From Holacanthus passer (taxonomy: Eukaryota > Chordata > Actinopteri > Pomacanthidae), in NCBI GenBank assembly GCA_025331565.1, contig JAFREQ010000034.1, positions 4,464,001 to 4,528,000 of the forward strand: a stretch of 64,000 bases of DNA, in the 5' to 3' direction. The notes under the pieces were generated by a model, which saw nothing but the letters and a program-made list of their open reading frames with translations, did no database searches and had not been told where the DNA came from. Of the stretch, positions 1 to 13,880 are shown piece after piece (position 1 is the first letter of the stretch; each line of letters starts with the position of its first letter). Both the position numbers and the translations under genes were made by a program.

Positions 1-460
1 GAACATAAAAGCAAACAGAGAGAGGGTGAGGTTTCGACTGGTTATAGATACTTTTGAGTGATCGCAGAAATATTATGCAACATTCAGTGACTCACTCAAG
101 CTTTTCTTGGCAACAAATTATAGTTGCAGAATCAAGGGGGCACTTTAGACATTGTCTGGAAAAGGATGGTGGGTCTGTGCTCTTTTTGATTCTTGGGGAC
201 CAGAAAGTTTGTTTCAGATATTAGTCAGGTTTCTTTAGGAAGGAGTTGTCCAAGCACATGGTGCTTTTGCTGCTGTGGTGAGTTGTATAGTCTCTTAAAC
301 CCACTGCTTGATCAAATTTAAAATGATCCACAGGCTCATAACATACAAAAACAAATATTCTTGGAAATTATATGTGACAGCTAATTGCACGCCAACTTAC
401 TTGTCACTGTACATGTTTGTGCACATGTTAACCCGTGTGGCTGTTTGTGAATATCGGCAG
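1..460 (+). other. fig4 intron, 3' part
   Basis: This is noncoding sequence ending at the acceptor CGGCAG at 455-460. I see no gene or repeat I can name in it. Confidence 0.6.
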
Positions 461-3400
461 CAACAAGAGCAGTAAGGAGGAGACGCTGCTCCAGAGGAAG
501 ACCGCAGCCAGCGCGCCTCCTCCACCGAGCGAGGAGGCCATCAGCAGCACGTCAGAGGACGAGTCAGAGGAGGACCGCGACGATGATGGATCCGTGTCTC
601 AGCGGTCCACCCCGATCAAACTGCTGACAGAGTCTGGCGAGAGCGGTCGTGCACAGGAGGTATGAAAACACAAATCATCTAATCACCAATGTCTGGAGAT
701 AGATTTATGTGTTCAAAGACAAATGTGCACATCAAGGAGACACATTCACACTGCAACAATGAGGTATACAATAAAACACAAGTAAAAGAAAATCTGAATT
801 TCTATCTTATTGTTTGATATAGAGGAAATAAAGCAGCCTATCAAATGAGATCCTCTAATGATTCAAGGATGTGTAATCTCCTCTAAGGACCTCAGGGAAA
901 TGTCATTGCAGTTCAGGCTGTGTTGACGCCACCTGTTTGTATTTTTGGCCTCAAAAGTGTTTTTGCATTCCTGTTTGGGTATGTCACTCTAATTGTTTTA
1001 TCTCCTCCTCTCTGGATTCCTCCTGAAGAAATTAGTTTACTGTTTTCGTCAGACAGAAGAGTAGACATCAACCTAATCAGTCTCAGTGGCAGGGGTTTTC
1101 AGAGCAGAGGGTCTATAAATGGTGTGGGTTTGTCTTAATGTTGGTTTTAGGGAGAATAAAAAAGAGGTGTTGTATTTATGCAATTATTCTTTTTTTCTCT
1201 CCATCTCTTCGTTCTTTATCTCTGACTCACTGCTTCTACTCTCAGTCTTGCTCTTGAGAATACAAACCCTTCTGCACTCTCACATCATCCCTTTTCTCTA
1301 AGTTTTAGTTATAGTTTGCTTACATGCTGGTTGAACTAACTCCTCTTGGAACTAGATAATTGTTCCATAAGAAAACCATTTCTGTACACATACTGACCAT
1401 TACTGCACACATAACATGCAGAAAGCAACTTTGTTTGTATCACTGAATGAACAGGACTTTTCTCTAGTTCTTGTGTTCACTTGTGTTGCCTTAATGGGAA
1501 ATATTATTAGAATTAGTATTAGTATAAGAATGATCCATTCTTGTATGGCTTCCTCCTCCAAGGCCCAAGTATCATTAAGGAGCGTATGTAGGACATGTGC
1601 GGTGGGATTTGGTCTGCTTTTAGGACATCAGGTGATTCATGGTCACCTGCAGGTGTCTTGCCTGCCTTCATTTTTTTGATGTCTCATTTAATCTCCTCTT
1701 TGTGTTTCTTGCAAAGGTTGATGTGAAGGTCTGAGTCTGCTTTAACAGGATCAGTGCTTGTTCCTAGAATCAGTTGTTTAACAAATGTTTTCTTGTTTGT
1801 CTTCTTGCATTCTGGCCACAGTGTTCTTTTTTCAATAGTCTGTGAAACATCTACTTTCTTGGTGTCATCTGTGATTTGTGATCTGTGATTCAGTCAAGTC
1901 TAGAACCAGTCTAACAATGTAAATCATTGAGACTGTGACAAACAAGGTTTGTCTGCGGAAACAAGGTTGATGAGAGTTGTTAGAGTGAACCAAAACAGTG
2001 AGGTTTCAGGCCATAAAACTAAAGCATTGAGCCGAAAGATACTGAAACACCATGTAGAGCGAGGGGAACTGCAGAGTTCTGTAATAATTTGTCACTGTGA
2101 GCGACACCTTTGATATTACACATAGTTATTTGATCACTTTATATATAGTATTGCAGTTTTCTGCCATCACACTAATGGCGTCATTCAGTATCAGTTTTTT
2201 TCTTTTTTTACTGATTTCAAGACTTGAAAAACTCTAAATATTCCCCTGGACGTCATCGTTTACCCACCTACACATGAGATATATATCAGATCTCATTGCT
2301 GTTTTTTTTAACCGTGCCTCTCACTATATAGTTCACCTGCTGTGAGGTATATATAGAGAGAGTACAGTATAGGTGTGACAAATTCATCATCACTATATTG
2401 GTATCTATTTCACGCCCCAAGTGGACTTGACGCACGTTCCTCGTTTGACCCAGATCCTATACCACAGCGTGGAGACAGAGCACATTAATCAGCACAGGTA
2501 GTAGGTCAGTGTGTCAACAGGATGAGTCGATTGCGTCTTGAGTTTGTCCGTTTAGAAGACGTCTCTTTCATGATGCATAAAAAGCCCCCAGTGACTGATT
2601 GCAGCAGCCATAATGTTGCATAACGTATCATTTACAGCCGTTGTGATGCCAGCAGGAGTGCCGGTGCCCTGACATCTCATTTAGTGCCACCATCAGGTTG
2701 GCAATTGCGGTTTTGAATCTAATGTCTCAAGAATTGAATGAACAATGAAATTTTGGTGCAGACATTCACGTTCCATCATGTTCCTGTCTGCTTTGTCTTC
2801 GATTGAACAGTTTTTGATTTGAATAAATGTTTTTGCTATATTTAATTCTCGTGAAGCTACTTGTTATTAGTATTAATAGGTAACGTGATGTGATGTGAGA
2901 ACTTAAGCGCCAGTAGAGAAGATTAATACCACAGCCAGAGAGTGATTAGCTTAGCATAAAGACTGGAAGCAGTGGGAAACAGATAGCATGGCTCAAAAAT
3001 CGACCTAGCAGCACCTCTTATGGTTGCTAATTAATTCAACACAATTTCAAAGTACTATATCAAAAAGGTTTGAGAATCAGTACCACAAAGAAAATAGTGT
3101 TTTAAGTGGCAGGTGTTCAAGGTTTAATATTGTTTTCTATTCTCATTTTTATGACAACTGCATCTTGTACAGCAGGTGTCAGCTGCAAGATGCTGCAAAA
3201 TTGTCTTTGTCTTTTAATGCGTTAAGAAAAGATTTAGCTGAGCAGAGAATCTGTTCAAGAGAAATTTCAACAGGACCATTTATGATCTTCAGAGTTCGAG
3301 GCGAAGCCTCTCCCTCCTGCTCCATCCGTCTCCTTCCCCTTCTAATTTATGATGTGTTTTCCATAGGTTTTCTCTGGTCTGTCTCCTCGGGGCCTTGAGC

Positions 3401-6400
3401 AATGAGCTGGTCATGAATATTTCGGGGCTGGACTGCTCACTCACGTGTTGGGAGCGCACACTCGCTCGCATGCGTCTCGTGTCGCTGCCTCCGAGCCTGT
3501 CCCTGAGAATGGATTGCCAGGGTGCCAGCACAACACAAAACTGTTGAAATATTTAAACATCAGATCATTACGACGTTTGCCATGTAATTACACATGCTCA
3601 TTTCATATTCCCCTCAATATGGGCAGACGTGTGCCCACATGAGCACGGATAGATTTGCAATGTGTGTGGGTGTACGTTCAGTATAAACAAGTATGTGTTT
3701 ACACTCCCGTCTGCTCTCTCGTACACCTTATGAATGTGTATATGCTGCAGTAGGTGTGTGTTCCCGTGTACTCTGTGTTTGCGCGAGGCTCTGTGTGTTT
3801 TTGTGATTGTGTCTGTACGCCTGTGTATGTGTGTGTGTTCACAGCTGCCGTTTCTTGGACATGGTCCTGGAACACCCTCACTCGTTCTCCCCTCCCTGCA
3901 GCTCAGATCAATACAATTACAGTGAAAAATTAATGCATTATGTTGAGCATATCTGCAGTGTCAGAAAACAGTCAAAGAGAACGACGGCACGGCTGACTGC
4001 TTTACGGCCACTCCTGTTACATAACAAGCTTCCCTCTGAAAGGTTGTAGAAAGATTCATAATTTGTTCAAGAATCAATTTTCCTGGGGACTATTTGAAGG
4101 ACATTGTTAAACAAGTAAAAAGTTTCTCTGCGTTAAATCTTACTTGAAATACTGATCGTTGGTTTAGTCTCTTGCTCCAAAAACACCTGATTGGATCATT
4201 CCACAGGTAAACAGGTTCATTGGTAACAGGTGATAGTATCATGATTGGGTATGAAAGGTTCATCCTGGAAAGACTCAGTCATCAAGCAAGGATGGAGAGA
4301 AGTTCAACACTTGGTCAAACACATGATTGTATAGAGGAGATTAATACATGGGCTCAGGAAGACTTTGTAAAACTGTTGTTGGCAAACACAATTTGTTGGT
4401 AAATGATTCCAATCTGTTTTTATTTAAGTTTTGCACAGTGTCCCAATTTTTTTGGAACTGGGGTTGTATACTGTGGGTCCAAACAGGTTCCAGATTTGAG
4501 GGCTGCTTTATGACAATAATTGTATTTACAGAATTTTTGCATCATAAAGTATGTTCGATTTTTCAGGGATTTAATTCATTCAGTTATCAAAATTAAAACA
4601 TGCAAATAAACTCTTCTTCATGCTATATCCACCAAATATTTTTGGCTATCTTGCATTTATCATGGTGGTACCTGAGGCTGCTGTGTCTGTGACTGATAGA
4701 TACAAAGCTCACAACACAACATTATCATCATCCTTGTTAAGAAAATTGTTCATTCACTAGATTAGCCAAAGCAGACATTCCCAGATGGGTATTTGGTCTA
4801 AATGGTTTCTCAACCAAATTTCTAAAATTTTAAGATATTGTATTTGTATCACAATATAAAATTACAAAACCCTAATATAAAAAACCTATTTTTTATAAAA
4901 TTTTTTTCAAGTGTACATGTGTTGCACTACAGGTCGTGCTCAGTTGTTATGAAATGGTCCGATGTCTGAAGAAAACACAATATAGCACCATCCCCACAAT
5001 CCCACACCACGACACGACACAACACGACACGAAGAGGCAAGATGCATTCATGCTGTTTACATGAAATTCCCGCCCTGCCACCAGCATGTGAACACAGAAA
5101 GTGAGATTAATCACAGCAGACAATGTTTTCTCACTCCTCGCCGGCCTGCTTTTGATGAGCACGTGTCCACTGGAGCCTCGTCGTCTTGTCCTTGGCTAAC
5201 AGGAATGTAATTTGCCTCACTCTGCTGCTGTTTGTTCCACAGTTCAACAAGTCTTTCTGCACACCGCTGTTGCACCGAGCGCTTATTTGATCACCAGTCT
5301 TGTGCTTAATAGGAAGGAAATTAGAGGATGCTAATACTTAATAACATTGCTGGTTTATTGATGAAATATCTTCTTATAATTTGGGCTTAATGTGGCTTAA
5401 CTACAGTTGTTTTTTTTAAAGAAAAAAGAATTTGACATAAATCATAGCATGTTTACTTCCTGCTCTCATAGCATTGTGTAATCATAAATTATTTTGGCCA
5501 GTTGTTTCATTTTGTTTTAAAATTAGGTGATTAAGCCACATTAATTTTATGGGTATATTACATTTTTGATTGACGGCCTTGTCTCACACAGTATATTGTG
5601 CAATAATGTGTTTCTTTTTTTCATGCTTACCCTCATGATCAATGGGCCTTGGTTATAATTTCATCTTCCAACTCAATTTTCCTACTGCTTATTTTGGACT
5701 GATATTTATAACATCTTAATTTTCAAATGACAGAAAAAGTCCTGACTCCACCATCTTTTTACATGACGCCTTTCAGAATCAGCTTGAACTGATCTGACCC
5801 TTTTTGAAGCTGATGATCTCTTGTTTGTTAGGATTATTATGCCTCTGCAAACTTTGGACACTGTGTGCAGGAACCCCAGGAGGGCGCCGTCCCTGAACAT
5901 GAAACCACCTCATCAGACACCAACACTGGAATTACATTCATAGTTGCTTAGATTACACTCTTTGGGCCATCCTAATTAGGGAATCAGTTGTAGAGCAGCA
6001 GCTGAACCTGATGATCTTGTCTGCATGATTTTATATTTAGAGTTGCAGCTATTTGATTTTCAGCTCGCCGTTAGCAAGCAGCTCTACCGTTTATCTCTTT
6101 GTATTAGTCTTAAAAATACTTACAAAGTTGTAGTGAAACTTTTGTTAAAACCTTTTTTCTGTCTCGGTCACATGCACCTGTAACGTCATACCTTCTCACC
6201 TCTTCAGGAGATCCAGCAGCAGTCGGTAAAGGAGCCGTATGGACTCAATCTGGCTGAGTTTCCTGCTGAGGACGACCTGCTCATTTATGAAAGGTGATGG
6301 ACCCAAAACTGTCACACACATACATGCATAACATCTGTAACAACATATGCTTAGTGGCCACTTTATTAGATACATCTGTAAAATCTAATGTGAACCGCTC

Positions 6401-9400
6401 AGCCATAAACTCTATATACACAAGGATGATACTTTTTTGTTTTGATTGACACTGCCAGAGAGGTATTAATTAAAAAAAATAATTCACAGTGTGTTTATTA
6501 TTGAGGTTGTTGAACTGGACTAGTTTTGCAGGTACTTGGTCATAAACCTAATTATTGGACAAACTGAAACTTTGTCCTGATGATGGTGCAAAATAAAAAG
6601 TCAAAGGATAAAGTGGACCAAATTTCATGGTAATCCATCCAGTAGTTGTTGAGATCCACGCCACATGTCTGTGCAGTAACATGTGCTGTGTGGGATACTT
6701 AATAATTTAAAAAAAATAAATGATGCCACAAGCCAGAGAAAGTAACACACGCACCCAATTCAGGCTCCGCTTTTGTTGTGTCTCATGCCTACCCGCTCGA
6801 GTTGGCCTCTGCTTGTTTGTTTGGCCTTCAGGTATACTGTATGTCCAGCATGTTTTTTGGTGCCACGTTGAACCAAACGCCTGCAAAATCAAATAGCTCT
6901 TAGCTCTTAGTCGTATCTTCCAACTGTCTCTGCCTATTTAACGAGTCCTGAGGAGTAGTCTTTTTATTGTTATGGACAATGCGCCCAGCGCCCAAGACAG
7001 AGAGGTGAATAAGAAGCAGTCAGTGTCAGCAGCCCCCTCAGGGTGACATGGGTCATTCTGCAAAAGGGGCATTGCCAACTTTGCCCTGCTGTATACATAA
7101 CACTTCTGACCTCAATGCTCTTTGTCCACCTCTCCCTTCCTTCACCCCCGAGTTTCATTTTCTGTCTGTCCTTTTTATTTCATTTTGTCCTTTCTCCCTG
7201 TTTGCTCCAAACCGAGTTGATGAGTGAACAGCCATCGTCAGGCTCAGAAAAAACTAAACTGTCTGTTCTTTGGCTGTGGACTGCACGTTTGATGCATATG
7301 CTTTTGATGGAGCTTTAATAGCTTTTTTTTTTTTCTCACACTCCTCACTCTCTAAACCTACTGAGGATAACCGGTCCAGTGTATTATTTCAGCAGTCATT
7401 GTGTGCTTATGTCTTTGAAGCAATGTTTGTGGATTAAATGTTGGAGTCCATGAATTTCATAAAGTGTGGCAAATCACAGAAACTTCGTTTACTGTCGGAA
7501 CCACCTGAGCCGTCATTGGTTTAAGCAAAAGGAGATTTTCCCTCATGGTTGTGCTTCATTTGAAGAAATTTTAGAGGTTTTAAGTATTCAATTTTTCAAA
7601 AGAAGAAAGCAATAATGAGGGAGACAAGTCGGAAAAAATAAACTCTGTGTAACAGAAATGCTCTTTTTACGTCTCTGGCCTCAACTGTGACCCAATGCAT
7701 TATGTTTTCAGGTTTTATGTCCTTTCATCTGTCCATCTCTTTCTTGTGAATGTCATATCTCAGCATCTTTTTGGCACAAACATCCACTGAAACTCAAGGA
7801 TTTGCTCATTAAAATTTGGTCGTCAAAGGTTTTTGGCCAAAGCTAAAGAATTCATACGCTAATTATGTCTTCACAGTAATTGTATTTGTATCTTTGACTT
7901 TGATGGCAGGTACATTTTAAGAGACTTGATTGAAACAGGGGAATTAACTTAAAAAAAAATCCAAATTGTAGTGAAGAATGTTGTTCATATCCTCCTACTG
8001 TAGTGGCACATAATGAGAGACTGCATTCATTATTGAGGCTGGAAGTTGGATTGGCTCCAAAGATGTTAGCTGCAGCCAGAGCTCCGCTAATCAATGCATT
8101 AATATTAAAAATCATAAGCAAGAGCCAGACGGGAACTCTCAACTGTTGCATATTATTGTGTCTTTGCGAGAGAAAAATAACCTGCAGGGAAATTTGAGAT
8201 TAGATGATAATGTGCTCCGAGCATTAGAGATCTCAATGGACGTGTTTAGCTCATCTCTGTGTATTTGTATTGTAAAATTAACAGAATGAAGCTGAAATTT
8301 AAAGGGTCCTTTAGAGATTAGTTACCCAATTACCTTTTGTAAATGGCTCTTCTCATAATGAAGATGGAAGGAGTATGTGCCAGAGACAAACATGTTTGAC
8401 GTGTGCATATACTATAGGCTTTTCACGTATTTTGCACTTGTTTTTCATTTTGTGTGTGTGTGTGGGTTTTTTTTTTTTTTTTTTCAGGTTTGCACATCTG
8501 GGTGAGAGCCAGCACCAGGTGGAAAGAACTGAACGCATAAACCTGGCAAACATCATCTGCTTGTGAGTGAAACATGTGACACATTAACCCAAACACACCC
8601 AGAGAGAAAAAAAAAAACCCATATGTACGCAAACTCAATAATCCTCACTCACGTGTCATGTTCGGCGTTATGTTGCAATATTGGTTTGTAGTTATAATCC
8701 GACCCTTTTAAGCACCACTCAGCATTTCCAGTAGCCTTGGGACACAAGTGAACACAGTTGCTCCCACTAAGTGGTCTCCAGGAAGGCTTCTCGCTGTGTG
8801 CTATTTAATCTTCATCTCTTATAACCAGACACTTTTTCTTTACTTCTCATCATCCCTGCTATTTCCCAGTCAGTCCACCTCTTTGCCTTCCTGCCCACCA
8901 CGGCCCTGACCCAGCGGGTCATGGACGGAGTATTTTTCCTCAGCCAGATTCAAAACTCAAACACACGTGGGATGGCAATGTGCAGCCATACAGACGCATA
9001 GGCAATTTCCTTCTTTGTTTTGCTCTCTTTCTTTGTAGCTCCAACTCACACACACCCACACACACACACTCACAGACAGCGTCAACTATGGCTTTAGTCA
9101 GGATTCCTCTAAATATGTTTTCTTTTGAATCCTTCCTGTTGCTCTCGCCCTTTGCCCTTTTTCTGTCTCTCCCTCTCACACATATTGCGCACATCTGCTA
9201 AACTAACGGGACTGAAAACAGTCCCCAGTGTTTTTATTTGATCCTATCAGAGAGGACAGATAGCAAGACGCGACAGTAGCCCGTGCTTACTTTATATCAT
9301 TGTAATTCTTCTCAAGCTACTTGCTTCTTCTTTATTAAACACTTACAAGGATATGCTTATATACTGTATCTGCATACACACAACTGGACCCAATTTTTTT

Positions 9401-12400
9401 TTTTTTATTACAGTTCATCAAGGTCAATCAGAGATTCGCAAATCCAATGTCAGACATTTAAACATTTTACAGGCATATTTCAGCTTTAAAGGAAATATAC
9501 TTATTTGTTTTCTTGTGGAGAATTAGATGAGAAAATCAATACAGCCCTCATGTCTGTACGATCCAGCAGCCAACAATTTTTTTGAGTTTATACACTTTTT
9601 TTTGGTAGATATTAAGCAAACCAGATATAACGTGTTAATCAGCGAGCTTTGGAGGTGGTGGTAAGCAGATTTGTTAACTTTGGACAGAGGCAGGCTAGCT
9701 GTTTCCCCCTGTTTCCAGTCTTTGTGCTAAGCTAAGCTAACAAGTTGACAGAAAGACAGTTATGGGAGTGGTATCAATCTACTCATCTCAATCTCCGTCA
9801 GAGAGCATTTCCCAAAATGTTAATCTGTTCCTTCAAACTTTTCAGACTCTAGTGTATTCAGACTTAACAACCTAATAGTCTGATCTATTACATTTTATTT
9901 CTGTATTTTAGGATAAGTGGCATTTTAGTTGTCCAGTTTTTATATACCTACAAAGGCTAGAGTCAAAAAATGAAATAAAAAAATCAGTTTTTTTTTTATG
10001 GTGGTCCAGTCTGCACAGGAATAGTGCACCAGTCAGTGCAGTGGTCTTCCTAAATATATAACCCCCTACTCAGGAAAAAAAAAACAACCTTTTAACTCAA
10101 TTCAGGATGAGAGATGTTTCAGTGAAGGAGAAAGTGCTGAGAGGCAACAGAGGCACAAAAGGAAACAACAACCCCTGTTGTATTCTTTTGCTCTAAAAAT
10201 ACATCCAGGACTTTGTGGTATAGCTTTGTGAATCATAGCTAGATGGAACATAAGTTGAAATGGAAATAAAATGATACCTGTACAGAAGAGAAAAATGCTA
10301 TAGAGAGGACAAAAATATATCCACGTGTTGGTGTTTTTCTTCATCAGACAGAGACTGTGTAGGTGATGAAGGGATTTCTGTTTGTACAGAGATTTCTGTT
10401 TGTGAGTTAGAAGTTTGGCATGGCCAAACATTTCCTAGAACAGACAGATGGAGCCTACGGTCACTGTTCAGAGGAAGAAAGACAAGGGAAGGCAGGAAAC
10501 TAAATGATGTCATGAAACCCTGCATGAGAATACATGAACAACTGAAGTCCCACACATTGATTCAAGTCTCAGGTGCTCCTGTTTGGTTTGGCCGATGGGA
10601 ATGTCAGTTTTGCAGGAGTTTGGTTATGACCCAAAGCACAAATAATAAATCTGACCTAATGATGATGACACTAGATGAAGGGTCATGGGATTTCCAAAGT
10701 GATTGCAGTTCATCCTGAGGGGGACATGAATGTCTTTAGCAAATTTCATGGCACTCCATCTAACAGTCACTAAAAGCCACAAATGTCAACCTCATGGCAA
10801 TACTGGTGGATTGTATGAAAAGGTGGGGTATCACCAAAATCACTAGGATTCATCCTCTGGTAACCACGCACAAAATTTTGTGCCTATTTACTGGATCAAA
10901 CTGGTGGATCAACCAGCTGATATTTGCCTGCTGGACATCTTCTGATTATAATGAGAAGATGGGAATTGGTGACTTGCAGGAAAGGATGAGATGAAATGTC
11001 TCAGATGTATTTTCTAACCTCTGACTCCGTCTTTAGGCAGCTGGCTGTAACCTTTTCAGATTGAACACATGACTCTCTTTTAACACATGACTCTTATACG
11101 TGTTGGCTGAAAACAAATTTCTTTGTTAGCACATGTGAAAGTTACGACACGCCAAACAAAGCTGGCAGACATATTGACTTTTGGTTTGCAAGAGCAGCCT
11201 CAGTCAGCGGGGAACCGTAGCATCTTTTCATCCTCGTTCAGTCTGAATCTCCCCTCGTCCGCCTGTGTCTTCACCTCTCATCACTCTGGCCATTCATTAG
11301 TCCATCCATCCGTTGCTCTTGTCCTCATGTCTGGTCCACAGGGTCCGACAGGTGTGTCTGCTGTTGTGCAACAGTGCTATTCTGAGACGCTGTTACAGCA
11401 TCCAAAATGTGTTTCCACTGTTAGGAGCCTTTTAGTCTGTCACCTCCCTCTGTGTAGTTCCTGATCACCTTCCACACCTTCTAACCAGGCAGCCAGTTCT
11501 CATTTAGTTCAGATTTGTCTGGAAATACAGTTTTAAATTTTGAATAATTTGAAGATTTATATTACCTGCAGGGTCATATTTTAGTGTGACACTGAAGGCA
11601 GGAAACATTTTTGTAGCTGGGCGATCTACATTTTTCTACATCATCACTTGACACGTAGGCAGGCTGTAATGATTATCTTTAAAAGCTGCCGAGATGAGTG
11701 GAGTGTAAAGAGTCACCACAAGTCACAAACTGGAAGAAGGTTTGGTACACATTGAAAAAAAAAAACTGCACTTCTGGTCAAAGGTGGAAGTGGGTTTCCA
11801 ATATATTTATAATATGATAATTTATAATATAATATATTTTACACATACATCATTTTCTTGGGTCTTCTTCTTCTGCAATGGTTTAATGGGACCTGACTGG
11901 AGCATTGGCACCATTAGATTTTATCTTGATGAACTAGCGCTTGTCCAAAAACTCAAACATGCTAAACCATATATTTAAGTCCTATTCAGTGATGGTCTCA
12001 GCCTCTTGCTTGTCCTGAGTTGATGCGTCTTTTGGTTTCAAGTTGAGTGCTTGGACCCGAATATATAGTATCTGCTTGCAGGTCTAGTTATAGCTTTAAT
12101 TTGAATTAAACCCTTGGACCCCATGTACACCTGATATTAAAATGCAACCTGTGTCTTGACACATTATCCGGATGAGGAAAAACTCATGTCAATGCAAGGT
12201 GTAAATGTAATTGGATCTGCCAGGCCACATCTGGCGGTATTCTGGCTCGTATTGTGTTCGGATCTTAAGAGGGTGTAAACGCAATCCGTACAACCATGCC
12301 ATACATACACATTCAGATATTTGTTTTTACATAAAATATAGGTTGTTGTTCAAGCTTAGAGTGCAAGTGAGCGAGAAGGCTGAACGAGACACACCTCTGG

Positions 12401-13573
12401 ACACTGATTATAGGTCTATTCTGTGCCGTGAAAGAAGAAAAGATTGCCATATTCAACAGAACTGCGTTAAAATGAAAGCAACGCAGGTGGGAAATGAAGG
12501 ATAAACAGTAAGGTATAAAATGTGTGTGTTGCACTCACACTGGGACAAACTGGCACAAAAGTTTTTTGTACAAAGAAAGGAACTTAATGTATTACATTTG
12601 CCAAATTTACAAGAGGGGACACATAATTAAGAATTTGTCATAGACAGTGTTTTACAAAGTTTTTAAAGTTGCTCCAAACTCAGCGACTCACAAACCAGAT
12701 TTTTTAAAGGGAGTCTGACTTTCCACCACCTCAAATATCCTCACGTGCAGGTTTTGCTCCAGAGGACAGAGATCTGATCTCAATGAGGATAACGAGACAC
12801 AAATTCAAGAGTGGATCGTTTATTATTCAGATACAGATCTCATTTTGATACCAGGTGTAAAATGGCGTGTTAGTTGAGGACTCCACAATGACACTTACTG
12901 AGCTGATAATTTAATTCTGTTGTGGCTTCAATCCAGCCAATAATCGAGGATGTGAGTTTGTGATGCGGCCGTGTGTCTGTGCAGCCTCTCTCTCTGGGGC
13001 CTCAGCTGCTGCTGAAGTAGCTGACTGAGTGGATGACCTGATGAGCACACAGTTGATAATCCACCCTCAAGATGGTGAGACATGCGTTAGAGTCTAATTT
13101 CTGCGAAAAAAATGAGTAGTTCTGCAGTAAAAGCGCCCACCTCTGCCACATTGTTTCCATTAACAGTCCTCTCAGTGACCTCTCTCCACAAGGTTTTCAC
13201 AAGATCTTGTAGGTTGGATTCAAGCATTTTTCCACTCATTGGTGCATTTTATCATCTAGTGACAACTATACATAGCAACCATTTTTCCTTGATCATGTTT
13301 TTTTTCTACTATCAAGTGATTCTTCAATACGTCCACTATTTGAACATACTCGTGCCTTTCTCCCCCTCTTCTCTTCTTCACCCCTCCCTCCTCAGAGAGC
13401 CGGTGTCCTGCTTCCCAGAGGACAGCATCTACGGCGTCTCTCCTCCGCAGGTCGACAGAGACAGCCGCGATGAGTTTGAGAGCCATGTGATGACGGGTCA
13501 GGGCCAGGTGAGGGGGCTGTGCAGGGACGACATGTTGATGTACAGGGAGTACGTCAAGAACAGATACATGTGA
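461..13573 (+). CDS. fig4: fig4 polyphosphoinositide phosphatase, C-terminal exons only (partial at left edge)
   Basis: Four exons join in frame: 461-659, 6208-6293, 8488-8562 and 13396-13573, ending in TGA. All junctions are AG/GT and the phases agree (0, 2, 2). The pieces encode an acidic Ser/Glu-rich linker (EDESEEDRDDD), then KEPYGLNLAEFPAEDDLLIYER, a short segment ending NLANIIC, and a tail with CFPEDSIYGVSPP ending YREYVKNRYM. No catalytic Sac motif (CX5R) is present, as expected for the far C-terminus. FIG4 removes the 5-phosphate of PI(3,5)P2 and works in the PIKfyve-VAC14-FIG4 complex on endolysosomes; its C-terminal part helps complex assembly. The assignment rests mainly on synteny: FIG4 lies just upstream of GPR6 on the same strand in human 6q21, as here. 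A weak memory of the tail motif agrees. The upstream exons lie outside the window. A BLASTP of the joined tail would settle it. Confidence 0.78.
2650..3010 (-). repeat. Degraded teleost interspersed repeat
   Basis: Phrases such as TTAGTGCCACCATCAGGTTG and AGCTTAGCATAAAGACTGGA are typical of common teleost repeats. The second is the reverse complement of a segment in the copy at 9490-9850 (CCAGTCTTTGTGCTAAGCTA). Boundaries are approximate and two different elements may be joined here. Confidence 0.55.
4165..4468 (-). mobile_element. Non-autonomous inverted-repeat DNA transposon, truncated copy A
   Basis: This matches the reverse complement of the full copy at 23626-24131. Shared segments include ATCATGATTGGGTATGAAAG and GGAAAGACTCAGT. 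It ends in the terminal motif GGGGTTGTA and lacks the other half. It has no coding capacity. Confidence 0.8.
6294..8487 (+). other. fig4 intron
   Basis: Donor GTGATG at 6294; acceptor at the end of a long T run, TTTTCAG, at 8487. It contains repeat fragments at 6350-6690. The stretch 7990-8340 (TAAT-rich, few low-complexity runs) might be conserved noncoding DNA, but that is only an impression from composition. Confidence 0.65.
6350..6690. repeat. Fragments of teleost interspersed repeats
   Basis: AGTGGCCACTTTATTAGATAC near 6353 resembles the terminal repeat of a widespread fish DNA element. CAAATTTCATGGTAATCCATC near 6618 is shared, with changes, with 10742-10760 (AAATTTCATGGCACTCCATC). Boundaries are approximate. 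Confidence 0.55.
9488..9850 (+). repeat. Teleost interspersed repeat (SINE- or MITE-like)
   Basis: It contains CAGGCTAGCTGTTTCCCCCTG, GTCTTTGTGCTAAGCTAAGC, GGGAGTGGTATCAATCT and a terminal part TTTCCCAAAATGT, the layout of a very common teleost repeat. A reverse-oriented fragment is at about 2885-3010. Confidence 0.65.
10600..10830 (+). repeat. Teleost interspersed repeat fragment
   Basis: The stretch with TTATGACCCAAAGCACAAAT, GACATGAATGTCTTTAGCAA and ATTTCATGGCACTCCATC is the layout of a repeat common in fish. Related pieces occur near 6600-6660 and 18340-18375. It is noncoding. Confidence 0.55.
12118..12290. repeat. Likely interspersed repeat
   Basis: The segment between CATGTACACCTGATATTAAAAT and GTGTAAACGCAATCCGT has near-palindromic ends and internal CATTATCCGGATG. 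This resembles a fish MITE. No second copy was seen in the window. Confidence 0.4.
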
Positions 13574-13880
13574 GACGCACGCGAACAGGACCTGGAGCTC
13601 TGTTGCCGACATGCAAATCCAGATGATCAGCTCCAATCCAGCACATGAGACAAGATTTGTTTCAAGACTTGGCTTTAAGATTTGTGTTTGTAGCTACAGG
13701 ACAGCGCAAGAGATGTTTTCCAGTGTTTGGACTAAACTATGCAGGTTGATTTCTTTTTCTTTTTTTTATCAAAGTCATTTGTGTGTTTTAATAGCTTCAG
13801 GTGTTATGTCAATTTTTTATTATTATTATTATTATATGGTGCTTTTTATTTGTTCCTTGTGTTATTTTCCATCGATTAAA
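13574..13880 (+). other. fig4: fig4 3' UTR (probable)
   Basis: The sequence follows the TGA at 13571-13573. It contains an (ATT)n microsatellite at about 13818-13836 and an ATTAAA polyadenylation-like hexamer at 13875-13880. The true cleavage site could be further downstream, since other AT-rich hexamers occur up to about 14400. Confidence 0.45.

Larger units (their letters stand above)
660..6207 (+). other. fig4 intron with repeats
   Basis: This intron starts with GTATGA at 660 and ends with TCTTCAG at 6207. It holds a degraded repeat at about 2650-3010, a truncated copy of an inverted-repeat DNA transposon at 4165-4468 and a short CACGA-type tandem stretch near 5008-5032. The open frames inside it are short and have no protein-like composition. 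Confidence 0.7.
8563..13395 (+). other. Last intron of fig4, repeat-bearing
   Basis: Donor GTGAGT at 8563; acceptor CCTCCTCAG at 13395. It contains repeats at 9490-9850, 10600-10830 and 12118-12290, plus CA-rich stretches near 9045-9072. I see no supported exon between its ends. Confidence 0.65.

Noticed and set aside
461..13573. FRMD1 as the first gene, because FRMD1 neighbours KIF25 in human
   Set aside because: The tail does not match the C-terminus I remember for the FRMD6 relative, and FIG4-GPR6 synteny with matching strands is a better fit.
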